Part shown: positions 42,850 through 52,960 of the stretch, in pieces
Numbering within the stretch: position 1 is the first letter of the stretch
Layout of the letters: the number at the start of each line of letters is the position of its first letter
Source of the DNA: Angomonas deanei
Taxonomy: Eukaryota; Euglenozoa; Kinetoplastea; Trypanosomatida; Trypanosomatidae
Direction: 5' to 3'
Assembly: GCA_903995115.1 (NCBI GenBank)
Contig: LR877159.1
Location: 412,501-476,500, forward strand
Length of the DNA stretch: 64,000 nucleotides
Made by a program: the position numbers and the translations under genes
Notes under the pieces: generated by a model
What the model saw: only the letters and a program-made list of their open reading frames with translations
The model's database searches: none
What the model was told of the DNA's origin: nothing

Positions 42850-45800
42850 TTATTTATCAAATTTCGCATTCCCCACCAGCTCGTCCAGTCCCACTATATC
42901 CTCTACCTTTGGAGACTTGGGCTCCGGTGGCACGTACCCCTTCACTGGCTGCACCTTCGCCGGTATCATCCGCTCGCGTGCCCGCAGCGTCGGTGGGTTC
43001 ACCCCGTCTCCTTTTTTCACGACGCGGGAGTACGACATGTAGGTATCCTTGTGGGGGTCCAGTTCCGTGTCGTACTTGCGGTAGATACGCGGAATGGGCG
43101 GCAGCACGCCGGAGGTACTACTGGAGGAGGAGCGGCGCCGGCCGGGTAGGGTGGGATTGGAGTTCGACATGCTCCGACTGGTGCTGCGGGAGGAGGTGGC
43201 GCTCCGCTCACTCAGCCGCCGTGCTCGGCCTGGCTTGAGCATCGGCTCCGTCGCAGGGGGCTCCTCGTCGGTCTTCTTCTTGTGGACCAGCATGCTCACC
43301 GACGGCTCCCGGACCATCTCCTTATACAGGTTGGTGCCTTGGGTGGGGGGCCGCCCGTAGTACCCGTTGATGTGGAGTCGCTCCCGCTTGTTGCGGCCTT
43401 TGACCCCCTTCAGCGTGGCGGCGGCTTCAGGGGCAGCAACCGCGGCAGGAACAGCAGCGGTGGCAACTTCCTCCGTGATGGGGGCGACTACCTCTGGAAC
43501 CTCTGGGGTCTCCGCTTCCGCCTCCTTCTCTTGCGGTATCGCTACGACCGCATCCTCTTCCTTCACGGCGACAGGGACGGACTCTACCACCACCGTCGTC
43601 TCCTTGGACAGCGAGAGCGGGGAGCCCGCACTGGCCCGACTGAAGTCCCGCGACTCCTCCGTGACGGACAGATTTCTGCCATAGTCCCCAGAGGAGTTCT
43701 CCCGCACGACAGACGTCGTCTCGCTGGTGGTGGAGGACTTGCTCTTCGAGCGGAGGTGCTTGATGTGCGACTTGATGTGGCTGTGGACGGTGTCGTTCTT
43801 TTTAGGAATGTTCACCTCTGAGGAGTGGATCGAGTCCCCCGAGACGAAGGAGTGCTGGATGGAGAGGGGCGTTCCTCGTCGCTCCAGCAGCGGGCGGGAG
43901 AGAAATCCTTTCGGCCGACTGACCTCCTCCGACGACGTTGGGGCGACCGCCGCGGATGGCGCGGGGCCCACCTCAATGACGGAGAAGACAACATTCCGTG
44001 GGGAGCTGGTGCTGGGGGAGGTGGGCGCACGGGGCAGCTCCGATGGCTTCTCCTTGAAGTCCACTCCCATATTATTGATAATAGCCTTTGTGGTGTCCGG
44101 CAGTGGTTTATCGCCCCAACCCCACTTGGCCACTCGGAACGGCGCTAACATGAGTTCCTTCCGGTGTGCCCGTCGTGCCGTCTTGGTGTATTTGGGGGAG
44201 GTGGTCACAAACAACTCAATCTGCTCTCGGATAAAGAGATCCCGCGTCATGCAGATGAGGCGACGACTGTGTGTCTCTAACATGCGCATCGCCGGGATAC
44301 CAACCAGGATAAGATACGTAAAGTCAAAGAGGATGCTCTCCACCGCCCGTTGGTGGTGGCGTATCTTGTGATTAAAGTACAGTTCTACCAACATGCTGGA
44401 GTTGACCTCGCCCTGCGGTAGCTCCCCACGCTTCCGTCGCTGTGCGTCGTCCCTTTCCTGGGTGACGTAGAGGGAGAAGAGGAGCGACATGGCGGAGGGG
44501 CCGCTATAGTTCTGTAACAGCTGTCGGCGGTGTGCGCTCTCCAAGTCCATCTCCCAGTCCTCCCGCCAGATCGCCTGCTTCATCCGCTCGGGGTGGATCG
44601 AGCAGACGTCGTTGTCCTTCTCCTCGTCCATGAACTTTATCGGCTGGAAGAGGGAGCGTAGTTTACCCATCGTGGACTGTCCTCGGGGGGAGGCAGTGGA
44701 GTCTTCCTTGGCACAGAGGGGTGCGACCGGCGTGCGGGGGCTGGCGACCGGCCGTCGTGGCGCTGGCTGATACATGGTCTGCCACTCCTGCGCCATCGTC
44801 TCGGCAATCGTGACAAGGGAGCAGGCGTGGACGTAGAGTAGCTTTTTGTACTGCTCCTCGACCAAGGATAGCATCGCGTCTGCCATCGTCTGCGGATACG
44901 GGGCGGCGCTGGGCTGCATGTCTGCGGATACGGGGCGGCGCTGGGCTGCATGACCACCAGCTCCTCCTGCCAGTCGTCGTCGTCCTCGAGGAAGAGCCGC
45001 TCTAGAATGTGGATCGAGTTGATGTCTACCGTCGTACTCCCCTCGTGGATGCTGGGGGTGGCCTGTGGGTGGAAGAGACGCATACCGAGCGACTCCGCCT
45101 TCCCGCCGCTAGCCGTGGAGGCGGCGGTAGGACTTCTGCCGTCCGAGTAGCCGTTACTGCTGCTAATGTACCGCGGCTCCGACTCTTTCGATTCCTCCCC
45201 TCCTTTTTCTTGAGTCTGTCCCTCCGGCTCGGGGGATGGGGTGCAGGAAGGCGTGCCGTCCTCCACGTACAACTGCCGCTTCGTCTCGGAGGAGATGTGA
45301 TAGAAGGCGGTGGTCGAGGCGCACGTGGGGTGCGTGAGGACGGACTCCCCGTAGCGGGAGCAGGACTCGCTGCCGGAGCGTGTGATCTGTGCCGCGGGCG
45401 TGACGGTGTCGGCCTCGGTGGAGAAGGGCAGATGCGGCTTGTTGGTCCGTAGGAGTGGGTCCTCACCGGTCTGGTAGATTTTCTTTTCAAACGCGGTGAA
45501 CAGGGCCACCCGCGCCAGACCATCCTGCGAGGTGTTCCGTATCGGTGTCATCAGCTCCATCTCATTGTCGTCGTCGCTGTCGCGCACGCTGCTGAGTTGC
45601 TCCTCCGCCTGCATGTGCGTGGTCACCTGCGGTAACGGCAGGCAGGAGGTTTGCCGGAAGTGGTACTCCACCACTTGACCTAGTGGGGGTGAGATGATCC
45701 GTCCTAGGTGCACACTGCCGTGACGGCGGAGGGAGCCGCGGTCGGGGGAGGGGGCGCGAGGCCGGTTGAGAGGAGAGAAGGCCGACGTGTTGCTGCTGCC

Positions 45801-46304
45801 CCCTCGGCTCGTGATGGTGTGCTCGCAGTACTCCACCTCAAACAGAAAACCGTGCCGAGGGGCGGTCGGGGTCTTGGACATGAGGTTCAGCTGGAGCGGA
45901 CGGCGCACCGTCACTTCCATCGGCCTTGTCGGTGTGTTCTGTACTAGTTTCAGTGCCGACGCGGTGAGGTTATCCGCCTCCAGTACGTCGTCGTCCTCCG
46001 CTAGGCATCGCTTGGGCTTGGGGGTGGAGAACTGCTCCTGGTGGGGTGCGGTGAAGCGGAAGAATGGCTTCTCCTCCGCGATGAGGGGTCGCTCTGGTGT
46101 GACGGGTAGGGCCGCCTTCCGGAGGATGGACTCCTCCTCCTCGAAAGATAGGTCAGGGGTGGTGGCGCGCACTTCCGTACCGGTGGGCAAAAAGTCTGGG
46201 TGAGGCGTGCGGTTGAAGACAGGGGCCACCACGCCACGGCGGGGAGCAAGGGTGACCGTCTCGGTACGAATGGGGGTCCGGGGGATCGTTTCCTGGACAC
46301 TCAT
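42850..46304 (-). CDS. Large Ser/Pro-rich protein, unknown (split by a 32-bp tandem duplication)
   Basis: Two overlapping frames are one gene of 1,140 residues once the 32-bp duplication at 44889-44952 is counted once: the frame ending ELVVMQPSAAPYPQT continues as MADAMLSLVEEQYKKLL. It starts MSVQETIPRTPIRTET at 46304. The N-terminal 450 residues are disordered and Ser/Thr/Pro-rich with many TP and SP sites (TPIR, NRTPHPDF, KTPTAPRH), suggesting phosphorylation. The middle is helical (SMLVELYFNHKIRHHQRAVE, LICMTRDLFIREQIELF), and the C-terminus is basic and disordered again with KVEDIVGLDELVG. No membrane helix or known domain is seen. It may be a cytoskeletal or cell-cycle scaffold, but that is a guess. 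Confidence 0.6.
44889..44952. repeat. 32-bp perfect tandem duplication
   Basis: 44889-44920 and 44921-44952 are identical. As 32 is not a multiple of three, the second copy shifts the frame of the surrounding gene; both copies encode MQPSAAPYPQT in their own frame. Confidence 0.95.
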
Positions 46305-46673
46305 CTGCCGTCGTTAGAAAATAAAAATAAAATTCAAAAAAAAAAAAAAAAAGATCTATAGGTGTGTAAAGGAAGGAAAAAAAAAAAATGAAAATAATAA
46401 AGAAAAAAATTACTGATTTTTTTCGAGAAAGGGAGAGAGAAACGTTTGATTGCCTGTATTATGGACAAGATAAACCATCGGAAAGAAAAAAAAAAAGAAA
46501 GACGGTCACGAAATGCACAAATTGTTTTTATTCACGTGTAATGTACGCTTAATGATAGTTATATTTTATAGATTTTTTTTTTAAAATAAAAAAGAACAAG
46601 TTAAAATCATTCACAACAACAATAAGCACAAGGGGGAAAGCGAAGTATACGTATCCTTTTTGTTTAATTTCCG
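46305..46673. other. Intergenic spacer
   Basis: About 370 bp of A/T-rich sequence downstream of SRP54's stop on the high-coordinate gene's leader side. Plus-strand A/G tracts at 46,340-46,500 are pyrimidine tracts on the coding strand but they lie upstream of the 46304 ATG, as expected for its splice signal. Nothing else is seen. Confidence 0.4.
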
Positions 46674-48262
46674 TTACCGCTTACCATCACGACCTCTGCC
46701 ACCGCCCATCATACCAGCCCCACCGCCGAGCGCCTTCATCATGTTTTGCATTGCTGCCATGTCTGGCATACCGCCGCCCGCCCCCCGGCCCCCGCGCCAC
46801 CCATCCCTTGGAGCTGCTTCATCATATTCTGAAGTCCCCCCGCCCCACCGAGCTGGCGCATAATATTGGGGTTGAGCATGCTGGCCATCTGCTGTAGCTG
46901 CTGCTGCCCTCCCCGTCCAGGGGCGGCGAGGCTGTTGGGGTCCTGCATCATGTTCTTCACGTTCATCTTCCCCATCGTCTTCACGAGCTCCTCGTACTTG
47001 GTGTAGTTCACAATGAGGTTCTGCACCTCCACGACGTTGTGTCCACTGCCACGCGCAATGCGGTGCACTCGGGATGGGGTCATCATCTTCTTCACCTTGG
47101 GCTCATCGAGCTCAGCGGGGGTCATGCTGTCGAGCATGTGAATAAAACTCCGCAGCATCACATCACCAGTCTCCCCTGCCGCCCCCGACAGCGCCGACAT
47201 ACCAGGGAGCATCTCCATAATCTTCCCCACGGAGCCCATCTTCAAAATATTTTGCAGCAGCTCGTACATATCCCGCATGGTGAAGAACCCCTCCTGCACC
47301 CGCTTGTACACCTCGCCGTCCTCAATGTTGGCGTCCTTCATGGTCTCAATCAGTGTGCCAATGTCGCCCATGCCTAACATTTTCTGCACAAAGTTCTTTG
47401 GACGAAAGAGCTCAAAGTCGTAAAAGTGCTCCCCCGTTCCTACAAAGACGATGGGCGACTTGGTGGCTGCCACGGCCGACAGCGCACCGCCACCCTTGGT
47501 CTGACTAGAGTCCAGCTTGGTGACAATCACAGAGCCCACCTTCACCTTCTCCTTGAAGTTACGTGCCTGGTCCTCCACGCCCTGTCCGTCTGTCGCCGAC
47601 ATGACGAACACTATATCATTTGGTTTGATCTTTTGCTCCACTTGCAGCATTTCGTCGAAGAGGGCGGCCTCCTGTCGGTGGCGACCGCTGGTGTCTACAA
47701 TAATGAGATCATACTTTTCCTTCTTGAGCTCCGCCACCCCTTCCGCCGCGATCACGACAGGGTCCACCTCCGTGAGGGAACCATAAAACCGCAACTTTGC
47801 TTTGGTCGCGTTCTGCCGCAGCTGATCGTAGGCACCAGCACGAAAGGTATCGGCGCACACTAACGCCACCTTGAACCCTTTCCGCTGGTAATAGGCGCCG
47901 TACTTGGTGCAGGAGGTCGTCTTGCCGGAGCCTTGCAGCCCCACAAACATGACCACGTTCGTCTTCCCCTTGACGGGGTAGAAGGGCTCCACCCCGGGGT
48001 CTAGCATCTTGGTAATTCCATTGAAGACCGCGTTCTGCAGAATACGCCGCTTGTTGAGCCCGGCCGCCTCCTCATTGAGGGCCACCTCCGTCTTGATGGT
48101 CACCTGCAGTTTTTTCACCACGTTGATGTTCACATCGGCCTGCAGGAGCGCCCTGGCAATCTCGTTCAGCAGCTCCTTGATGTCCTCGTCACTGAGAACC
48201 GACTTGGCGGAGATTTTGTTCAGGGCCGATCCTATTTTCTGGCCTAATTCCGCTAACACCAT
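46674..48262 (-). CDS. SRP54: Signal recognition particle 54 kDa GTPase (one frame break in C-terminal tail)
   Basis: The SRP subunit that binds signal peptides and 7SL RNA and, with GTP, docks ribosomes at the ER. N domain (MVLAELGQKIGSALNKIS), G domain with GLQGSGKTT (about 108-116), DTFRAGAYDQLRQNA, DTSGRHRQE, TKLDSSQTKGGGALS; then the Met-rich M domain (GFFTMRDMYELLQNILKMG, LDSMTPAELDEPK, RIARGSG RNA-binding motif). The open frame ends in an unrelated RAAVCQTWQQCKT, but the next frame from the G-rich run near 46,790 gives MPDMAAMQNMMKALGGGAGM and a basic end GRGRDGKR, the normal SRP54 tail. The total length is one base short of a multiple of three, so a G is probably missing. Full protein about 529 residues. 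Confidence 0.95.
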
Positions 48263-48543
48263 TTGTTTTTGTTTTTGTGTTTTGAACTTACGAAAAAAAA
48301 AAATTAAAAATACTATTTACTTTTGAAAGATAAGGTTGAAGAGGAATGTACAGGAAACTCTGGAGAAGATAACACCCATGAAAACAGGAGGCAATTCTTA
48401 TAGTTACCGTTTTTGAGGCGTACTTTCTGAATTATGAGAAAAGAAAAGCATTTATTTTCTCTTTTAAATGAGAGCTTATTTTTTTTTTTTTTTATTATTT
48501 AAAAATTTAAAGTTAAAAAAACTATCCGTTAATGTGAACAATC

Positions 48544-48783
48544 CTACTTCATCTTACCGCCATCCTCCTCAAACTTTCCATAATTAATGTTCGTCACCAC
48601 CGTTACTTGGTTCAGTTTTTCTAAGCAGTTCGTCATGCAGGACCGTTCCCAGAGATAGAGGTGGTTCAGCCAGTAGTTGTTGACACAGCGCTCGTGGCAG
48701 GCTAACGAGGCACTGTAGGCCATGCGGTCCTCCTGCATCGTCTGCAGCACGTCGAACTCTTCCTGTGTCTTTTTACGGAACAT
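48544..48783 (-). CDS. Small TIM chaperone (mitochondrial intermembrane space)
   Basis: A 79-residue protein (start MFRKKTQEEFDVL at 48783) with the twin CX3C signature: Cys29-x3-Cys33 and Cys49-x3-Cys53, 15 residues apart, inside two helices (ACHERCVNNYWLNHL, WERSCMTNCLEKLNQV). Small TIMs (Tim8/9/10/13 family) carry hydrophobic precursors across the intermembrane space as hexamers and are imported by the MIA disulfide relay. Kinetoplastids have several diverged ones; the exact paralogue cannot be named. An upstream extension of the frame is AT-rich leader sequence and is left out. Confidence 0.85.
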   Translation of the reverse strand: MFRKKTQEEFDVLQTMQEDRMAYSASLACHERCVNNYWLNHLYLWERSCMTNCLEKLNQVTVVTNINYGKFEEDGGKMK

Positions 48784-48963
48784 AATGTATATTCTTTTTT
48801 TTGTTTCTTTTTTCTGTGTAGTAAAAAGGAGTGAAAATAACGGATAGGGAGAAAAGATATAAGTCTTTCCCATTTTCATCGCAGAATAGATTTAGAGCAT
48901 GCTCACGCACATCAGTAAAAAAAAAAAAAAAAAAGGCGCTGTTGGTTGAAGTAAGTAGCAGGT

Positions 48964-49935
48964 CTATTTCTTGTCGCGTTGCTCAAAATGTTTTACAACA
49001 CTGTTTAAAAATAAACGAATGGGTGTGTACACCTCATTATTATTATTGTTGGTTGGAAATCCCTCGTGGAGCGTTGGGTAGTCAAAACACAACCGTTTTT
49101 CAGAAGTGATGCTCATTCCCGTTTCATTTCTTCTTGCGAATTCATTTTTCAACAGCTGCGCGAAAAATCCATTCTGATTCGCAATATAAGGACAGTAGTC
49201 TTTTTCATTATGGCCACGCTTTATAGGGGGAGGGCCGCTCCCGTCGTATACCCTCGCGTCTCCGAGGCCACAGCTGGGGGAGCGAGACTTGAGCACCACG
49301 CCGTCCACGGAGGACAACAACGCCTCCAGTGAGACTTCCTCCGAGGTTGGGGGGATGTTCGGATGACTGGGGATGGGACCGTTAAAACAGTCCTGCAGGT
49401 CTGACCCACCGCTGTCGTATGTCAGCAAACAGCGGTGATCTTTGTTGGAGACAAACACCCCAATATCGTTGTGATTGTGCTGCTGTATGGTTTCAAGGCG
49501 GATGGGATCTCGAGGGACGGGCAGCTGCAGCAGTTGGACCTCCGGGCAGAGTGGAATCAGCCGAATACAGCGCAGTCGTTGCGATAGAACAGACTTGACA
49601 AACCCAAAGGCCGTTTTCCTCCTGCCATGTGCCCCCCCTCTGCCGTGGTAGGCGACGTTGCAGTCGAGGAGGCAGGCGCTGCAGAGGAGTGTGGGGACCC
49701 TCTCTGAGGTAGGGCCGACCCCACCCCCCTCCTCCTCCTGGGGATGATGCCTATAGTCCCAGAGGAGTCTGTCGAGGACGACTGGGTCCGTCAGTGGGTT
49801 CGCTGGTCTGCACGTCACACTGGTGTGACTGAAAAATCGGACGCGGGAAAAGCATGAACGGAGTGGATGGCTAATGAAAAGAAATGGTGTGGCGCGGGAT
49901 CGCATATACGCACGCTGGAAGAAAAAGTTTCTCAT
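48964..49935 (-). CDS. TudS/DUF523-like iron-sulfur thiouracil desulfidase, probable mitochondrial leader
   Basis: A 323-residue protein. The DUF523 domain begins near 83: LLCSACLLDCNVAYHGRG (Cys88 of the SAC motif), IRLIPLCPEVQLLQLPVPRDPIRL (Cys130 of CPE), VLKSRSPSCGLGDARVYDG (Cys222 of SPSCG), then GFFAQLLKNEF. The family member TudS is a [4Fe-4S] enzyme held by three Cys that removes sulfur from thiouracil, and the related RudS acts on 4-thiouridine in tRNA; the three conserved Cys are all present. Residues 1-45 (MRNFFFQRAYMRSRATPFLF) are basic and acid-free, like a mitochondrial presequence. Inserts after residue 95 and around 180-205 are unusual for the family, which is mainly bacterial. 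A short Asn run (TNNNNNE) lies near the end. The tRNA or nucleobase substrate is inference. Confidence 0.75.
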   Translation of the reverse strand: MRNFFFQRAYMRSRATPFLFISHPLRSCFSRVRFFSHTSVTCRPANPLTDPVVLDRLLWDYRHHPQEEEGGGVGPTSERVPTLLCSACLLDCNVAYHGRGGAHGRRKTAFGFVKSVLSQRLRCIRLIPLCPEVQLLQLPVPRDPIRLETIQQHNHNDIGVFVSNKDHRCLLTYDSGGSDLQDCFNGPIPSHPNIPPTSEEVSLEALLSSVDGVVLKSRSPSCGLGDARVYDGSGPPPIKRGHNEKDYCPYIANQNGFFAQLLKNEFARRNETGMSITSEKRLCFDYPTLHEGFPTNNNNNEVYTPIRLFLNSVVKHFEQRDKK

Positions 49936-50149
49936 TTATTTAGACAGAAGAGAAGTAACGTGCTTAAGGAAGAGGCATGCCGCCAGACACCAGTCGTCAT
50001 AGCAACACGAACACCGTAACGATATTCAGGAAAGATACCAAATGCTAGCATATATTATTCTTTTAAAAAAAACACAGTAACGCATATATAATAAAAAGAG
50101 CACGATAACGCAACTAAAGAATTTAAGGATAACGATAAGCACTGTATTC

Positions 50150-52066
50150 TCACGACTGCCGATCCTTTTCCTCTTCCTTTCTTTCGGTGGCGGCCGTCGT
50201 CTCCTCCGCCTTGGGTGGCGCCACGACAAGATTCCAGTTGTCGTAGAAGACCTTGGCGATTAGCACGATAAACGGACCAACGACAACACCACGCACACCG
50301 TAGCGGTACAGGCCTAGGAGAATCGAGGTCGTTACCACAAACGGGGATAGTAAAAGCTTCTCAAACCCGCTGCCATCGCTGAGTTGGTTTCTTTGGTAGC
50401 CTCGGTTCACACACAGAAGCCACTCATCACAGTACTCCAGGTACGCGGCGGCGAGGAGAACAAACGGGTAGACGACTTCCCAGTCCCAACGAAAAACGCT
50501 AAAGGAGGTATCGAAGAACCCGAGGAAGGCCCCGCCGATCCACACCGCGGTGGTGAAGAGAAGGTAGAGGGTAACAGGGGTGATAAACTTCGCCAGGAAT
50601 GGAAATAACGTAAGACACACCGATACGACACCAGCCAGGCTAGCACCGCTCCGATCCGTTATCTTGAAGGCGAGGAAGGTGATGGTAAAGTGGTACCACG
50701 TCATGTGCCAGAAGGACGTCAACAGCGTCCGGATACCGGTGGTGATGTCCTCCTCAAGCATGCGCGCATGCCGCGCCCCTAGCCTGGGCTGCAAGATGAC
50801 CAGCAGCTTCTCCAAAATATAGTACAGGACTGTATTTTCCAATTGAAGCAGAAAACCGAGCACCGCAAAGAAGAGAAACGCGGAATAGCAGTAGTCGGCG
50901 ATTAGGATGGGGCAGTAGAGTAGGTATCCCAGCCACTCTTTGGACGGGTTAAACCATTCCGTGTGGTCCGCTGTGGCGTTCTTTTTTGCACTGCCTATTA
51001 GCGCGTCCCAAGTTTCCCTCAGGCGTTTTGCCCCGAACCTGTCCCTCGGCATTAACCTGTTCAAGATGGCAGGGAAACTCCTTTTCTCAATGAACACATC
51101 CTTTATCAGACACGAAACATATTCAGATGGGGGAATATTGTCGACGTCGTTGCACTTCTTTTGCGGTATTTCCTTTGCCTTTTCCCCTTCCGCACGAACA
51201 AAGTTCACCACTGTCCAGGCCGATAGGAAAACATCTGAAAACAGTAATCCGGCGCCAATAACAAAGAAGATCACACCCCTCCACCACCTACTGCCATACA
51301 CGATAAAGGTATCTGCGTCGTACACCAAACGAAATACCGTGAGGACGGGGAACACCACCGCCACGTGCACGCCCGCCAAGACTGGCAGTCCGACGGTGTA
51401 GTGGCTGAGCAGCAGGACAATCGCTATCGCGAGGGCCCGCAAGAACATGCGCCCCGTCTTGCTCGACACCAGTCGTTCCCGCCTCCATGTCCACTCACCG
51501 GACTGTCCCGTCGGGCCCTCAACCCCCGGCGCGGCGCCCGCCTCCCCCGACCGCTTTACGCGAATGCGCCTCTCCACCTTGTTCAGACCCAAAAGATAGA
51601 CAAACTGCATCGATACGTAGCCAACAAGAGGAAGGAAGGACAAACGTTTACCGAAGAACGACGCCAACCCACCCCGACCGTCACCGGTGGCGAAACGTTC
51701 CATCCGCTGGCGGCAGACGTCCTTATCGAGGTTGGATTGCAGCCGTGTTTTGCGATGCAGCACGAGGGACACCAGGACAGCACCAGTAACGGCCCCGTAG
51801 TAGGGCTGGATGAGGTCGTACACACTGTAACCCACAAAGACGGCGAGCACGAAGAAAAGAATGGCGGTCGCCCCGAATATCACCTTCTCCCAGTTTTTCT
51901 GGTACGCCTCCATCTCCGCTTTATTGAATAGCGAATGGTCAAAGAGGACGCTGCGTGGGGTGGGACAGGCGGAACCCTCCTCCCGCGTTGCCGACCCTTC
52001 CCGTCTGGGAAGACGGATGGTGGAGGAAAGATCCACATGAGGGGGAAAGTCTTCGACGGATGTCAT
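50150..52066 (-). CDS. Multi-pass membrane protein, TMEM245/AI-2E-transporter-like
   Basis: About 638 residues from the ATG at 52066 (MTSVEDFPPHVDLS). Membrane helices include VIFGATAILFFVLAVFVGYS, YYGAVTGAVLVSLVL, LAIAIVLLLSHYTVGLPVL and several in the C-terminal half (AFLFFAVLGFLLQL, HFTITFLAFKITD, FITPVTLYLLFTTAVWI). The final YGVRGVVVGPFIVLIAKVFY matches the last conserved block of TMEM245 and the AI-2E/PerM exporter family (RGxxxGP near the end). The soluble loop at about 270-350 holds charged sequence with two Cys. Substrate and membrane are unknown. An in-frame upstream start is non-ATG and lies at a likely splice acceptor (CAG at 52084-52082), so the later ATG is chosen. Confidence 0.65.
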   Translation of the reverse strand: MTSVEDFPPHVDLSSTIRLPRREGSATREEGSACPTPRSVLFDHSLFNKAEMEAYQKNWEKVIFGATAILFFVLAVFVGYSVYDLIQPYYGAVTGAVLVSLVLHRKTRLQSNLDKDVCRQRMERFATGDGRGGLASFFGKRLSFLPLVGYVSMQFVYLLGLNKVERRIRVKRSGEAGAAPGVEGPTGQSGEWTWRRERLVSSKTGRMFLRALAIAIVLLLSHYTVGLPVLAGVHVAVVFPVLTVFRLVYDADTFIVYGSRWWRGVIFFVIGAGLLFSDVFLSAWTVVNFVRAEGEKAKEIPQKKCNDVDNIPPSEYVSCLIKDVFIEKRSFPAILNRLMPRDRFGAKRLRETWDALIGSAKKNATADHTEWFNPSKEWLGYLLYCPILIADYCYSAFLFFAVLGFLLQLENTVLYYILEKLLVILQPRLGARHARMLEEDITTGIRTLLTSFWHMTWYHFTITFLAFKITDRSGASLAGVVSVCLTLFPFLAKFITPVTLYLLFTTAVWIGGAFLGFFDTSFSVFRWDWEVVYPFVLLAAAYLEYCDEWLLCVNRGYQRNQLSDGSGFEKLLLSPFVVTTSILLGLYRYGVRGVVVGPFIVLIAKVFYDNWNLVVAPPKAEETTAATERKEEEKDRQS

Positions 52067-52290
52067 TTTGATTGTGTCACACTGCAAACACTAAAAAAAA
52101 AAAAAAGAAAAAAAGAGGAGAATCCGCGCTGGAAGTGTTGACCACAGAGAATATTTCGCCTACCATCAAAATAATGATAATAAAAATAATAGCGCCACTT
52201 TTTGCCATTACGTGTACATATACATGAACGTCCCTTCCACACATTTCAGGGGGTTTGTTTTCTTCTTTATTGTCGAACAGTGGAATCCTC

Positions 52291-52755
52291 TCAGTTTCCC
52301 TCTCCCTCCTCCCCCATATCATCGTCTCCCTCCTCCTCTATCGGCCCCTCCCCCTCTGCCAGGGAGCCCTCCTCGTCCACCCCGTCCACGCTGCTCCACA
52401 GCTCCCGGTGGGCGTCTACGATCGGCTTACCGAGGTGGTACACATAGGTCAGGCAGAACATGAAGATACCCACCCCCGTCAGTACGGCGGCGGCAGGGGA
52501 GCCACTAAAAGGTTTGTTACTGAAGTAGTTGGACTTCACGGCGGAGTCGCCGAACTCGTGCCGCATTCTCTTCCCATGGTCGTACTCCATCACGAACTGG
52601 TATAGCTGACGGTCCGCAATTTCCTTTCCGCTCCTACCCGCCGGGGGCTCCTCCTCCGTGCTCACGTACTTGTGCCGATGAAAGAGGGTGACGAGGTCAC
52701 TACTGGGGGTGTTCTCAGGGAAGAAGATGAGCAGTGGACGGGTGACCTTCCACAT
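52291..52755 (-). CDS. Small single-span membrane protein, unknown
   Basis: 154 residues from the ATG at 52755 (MWKVTRPLLIFFPENTPSSD). The first half is soluble (DLVTLFHRHKYVSTEEEP, FVMEYDHGKRMRHEFGDSAV), then one membrane helix (SPAAAVLTGVGIFMFCLTYVYHLG) and a short very acidic tail (EEEGDDDMGEEGEGN). The layout resembles small lineage-specific subunits of mitochondrial inner-membrane complexes in kinetoplastids, but I do not recognise it. A hydrophobic upstream extension of the frame is spacer sequence. Confidence 0.55.
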   Translation of the reverse strand: MWKVTRPLLIFFPENTPSSDLVTLFHRHKYVSTEEEPPAGRSGKEIADRQLYQFVMEYDHGKRMRHEFGDSAVKSNYFSNKPFSGSPAAAVLTGVGIFMFCLTYVYHLGKPIVDAHRELWSSVDGVDEEGSLAEGEGPIEEEGDDDMGEEGEGN

Positions 52756-52960
52756 GGTTGGTTGAACGTAAAGTTGGACTTTTTCTAAAATAAAGAAGAA
52801 AAGAAGTGGGACGGGTATGAGAATAGAAATAGAGGAGACGGGTGGATCCACAGAGTATTATCCTTTATTTATTTTTATTATTTTGTGTGTGCCTTTCTAC
52901 ACATTTCCAGCAGCCTGACCCGAAAAAAAAGAAAAAAAACGTGTGTGCATTCTGGATTGC

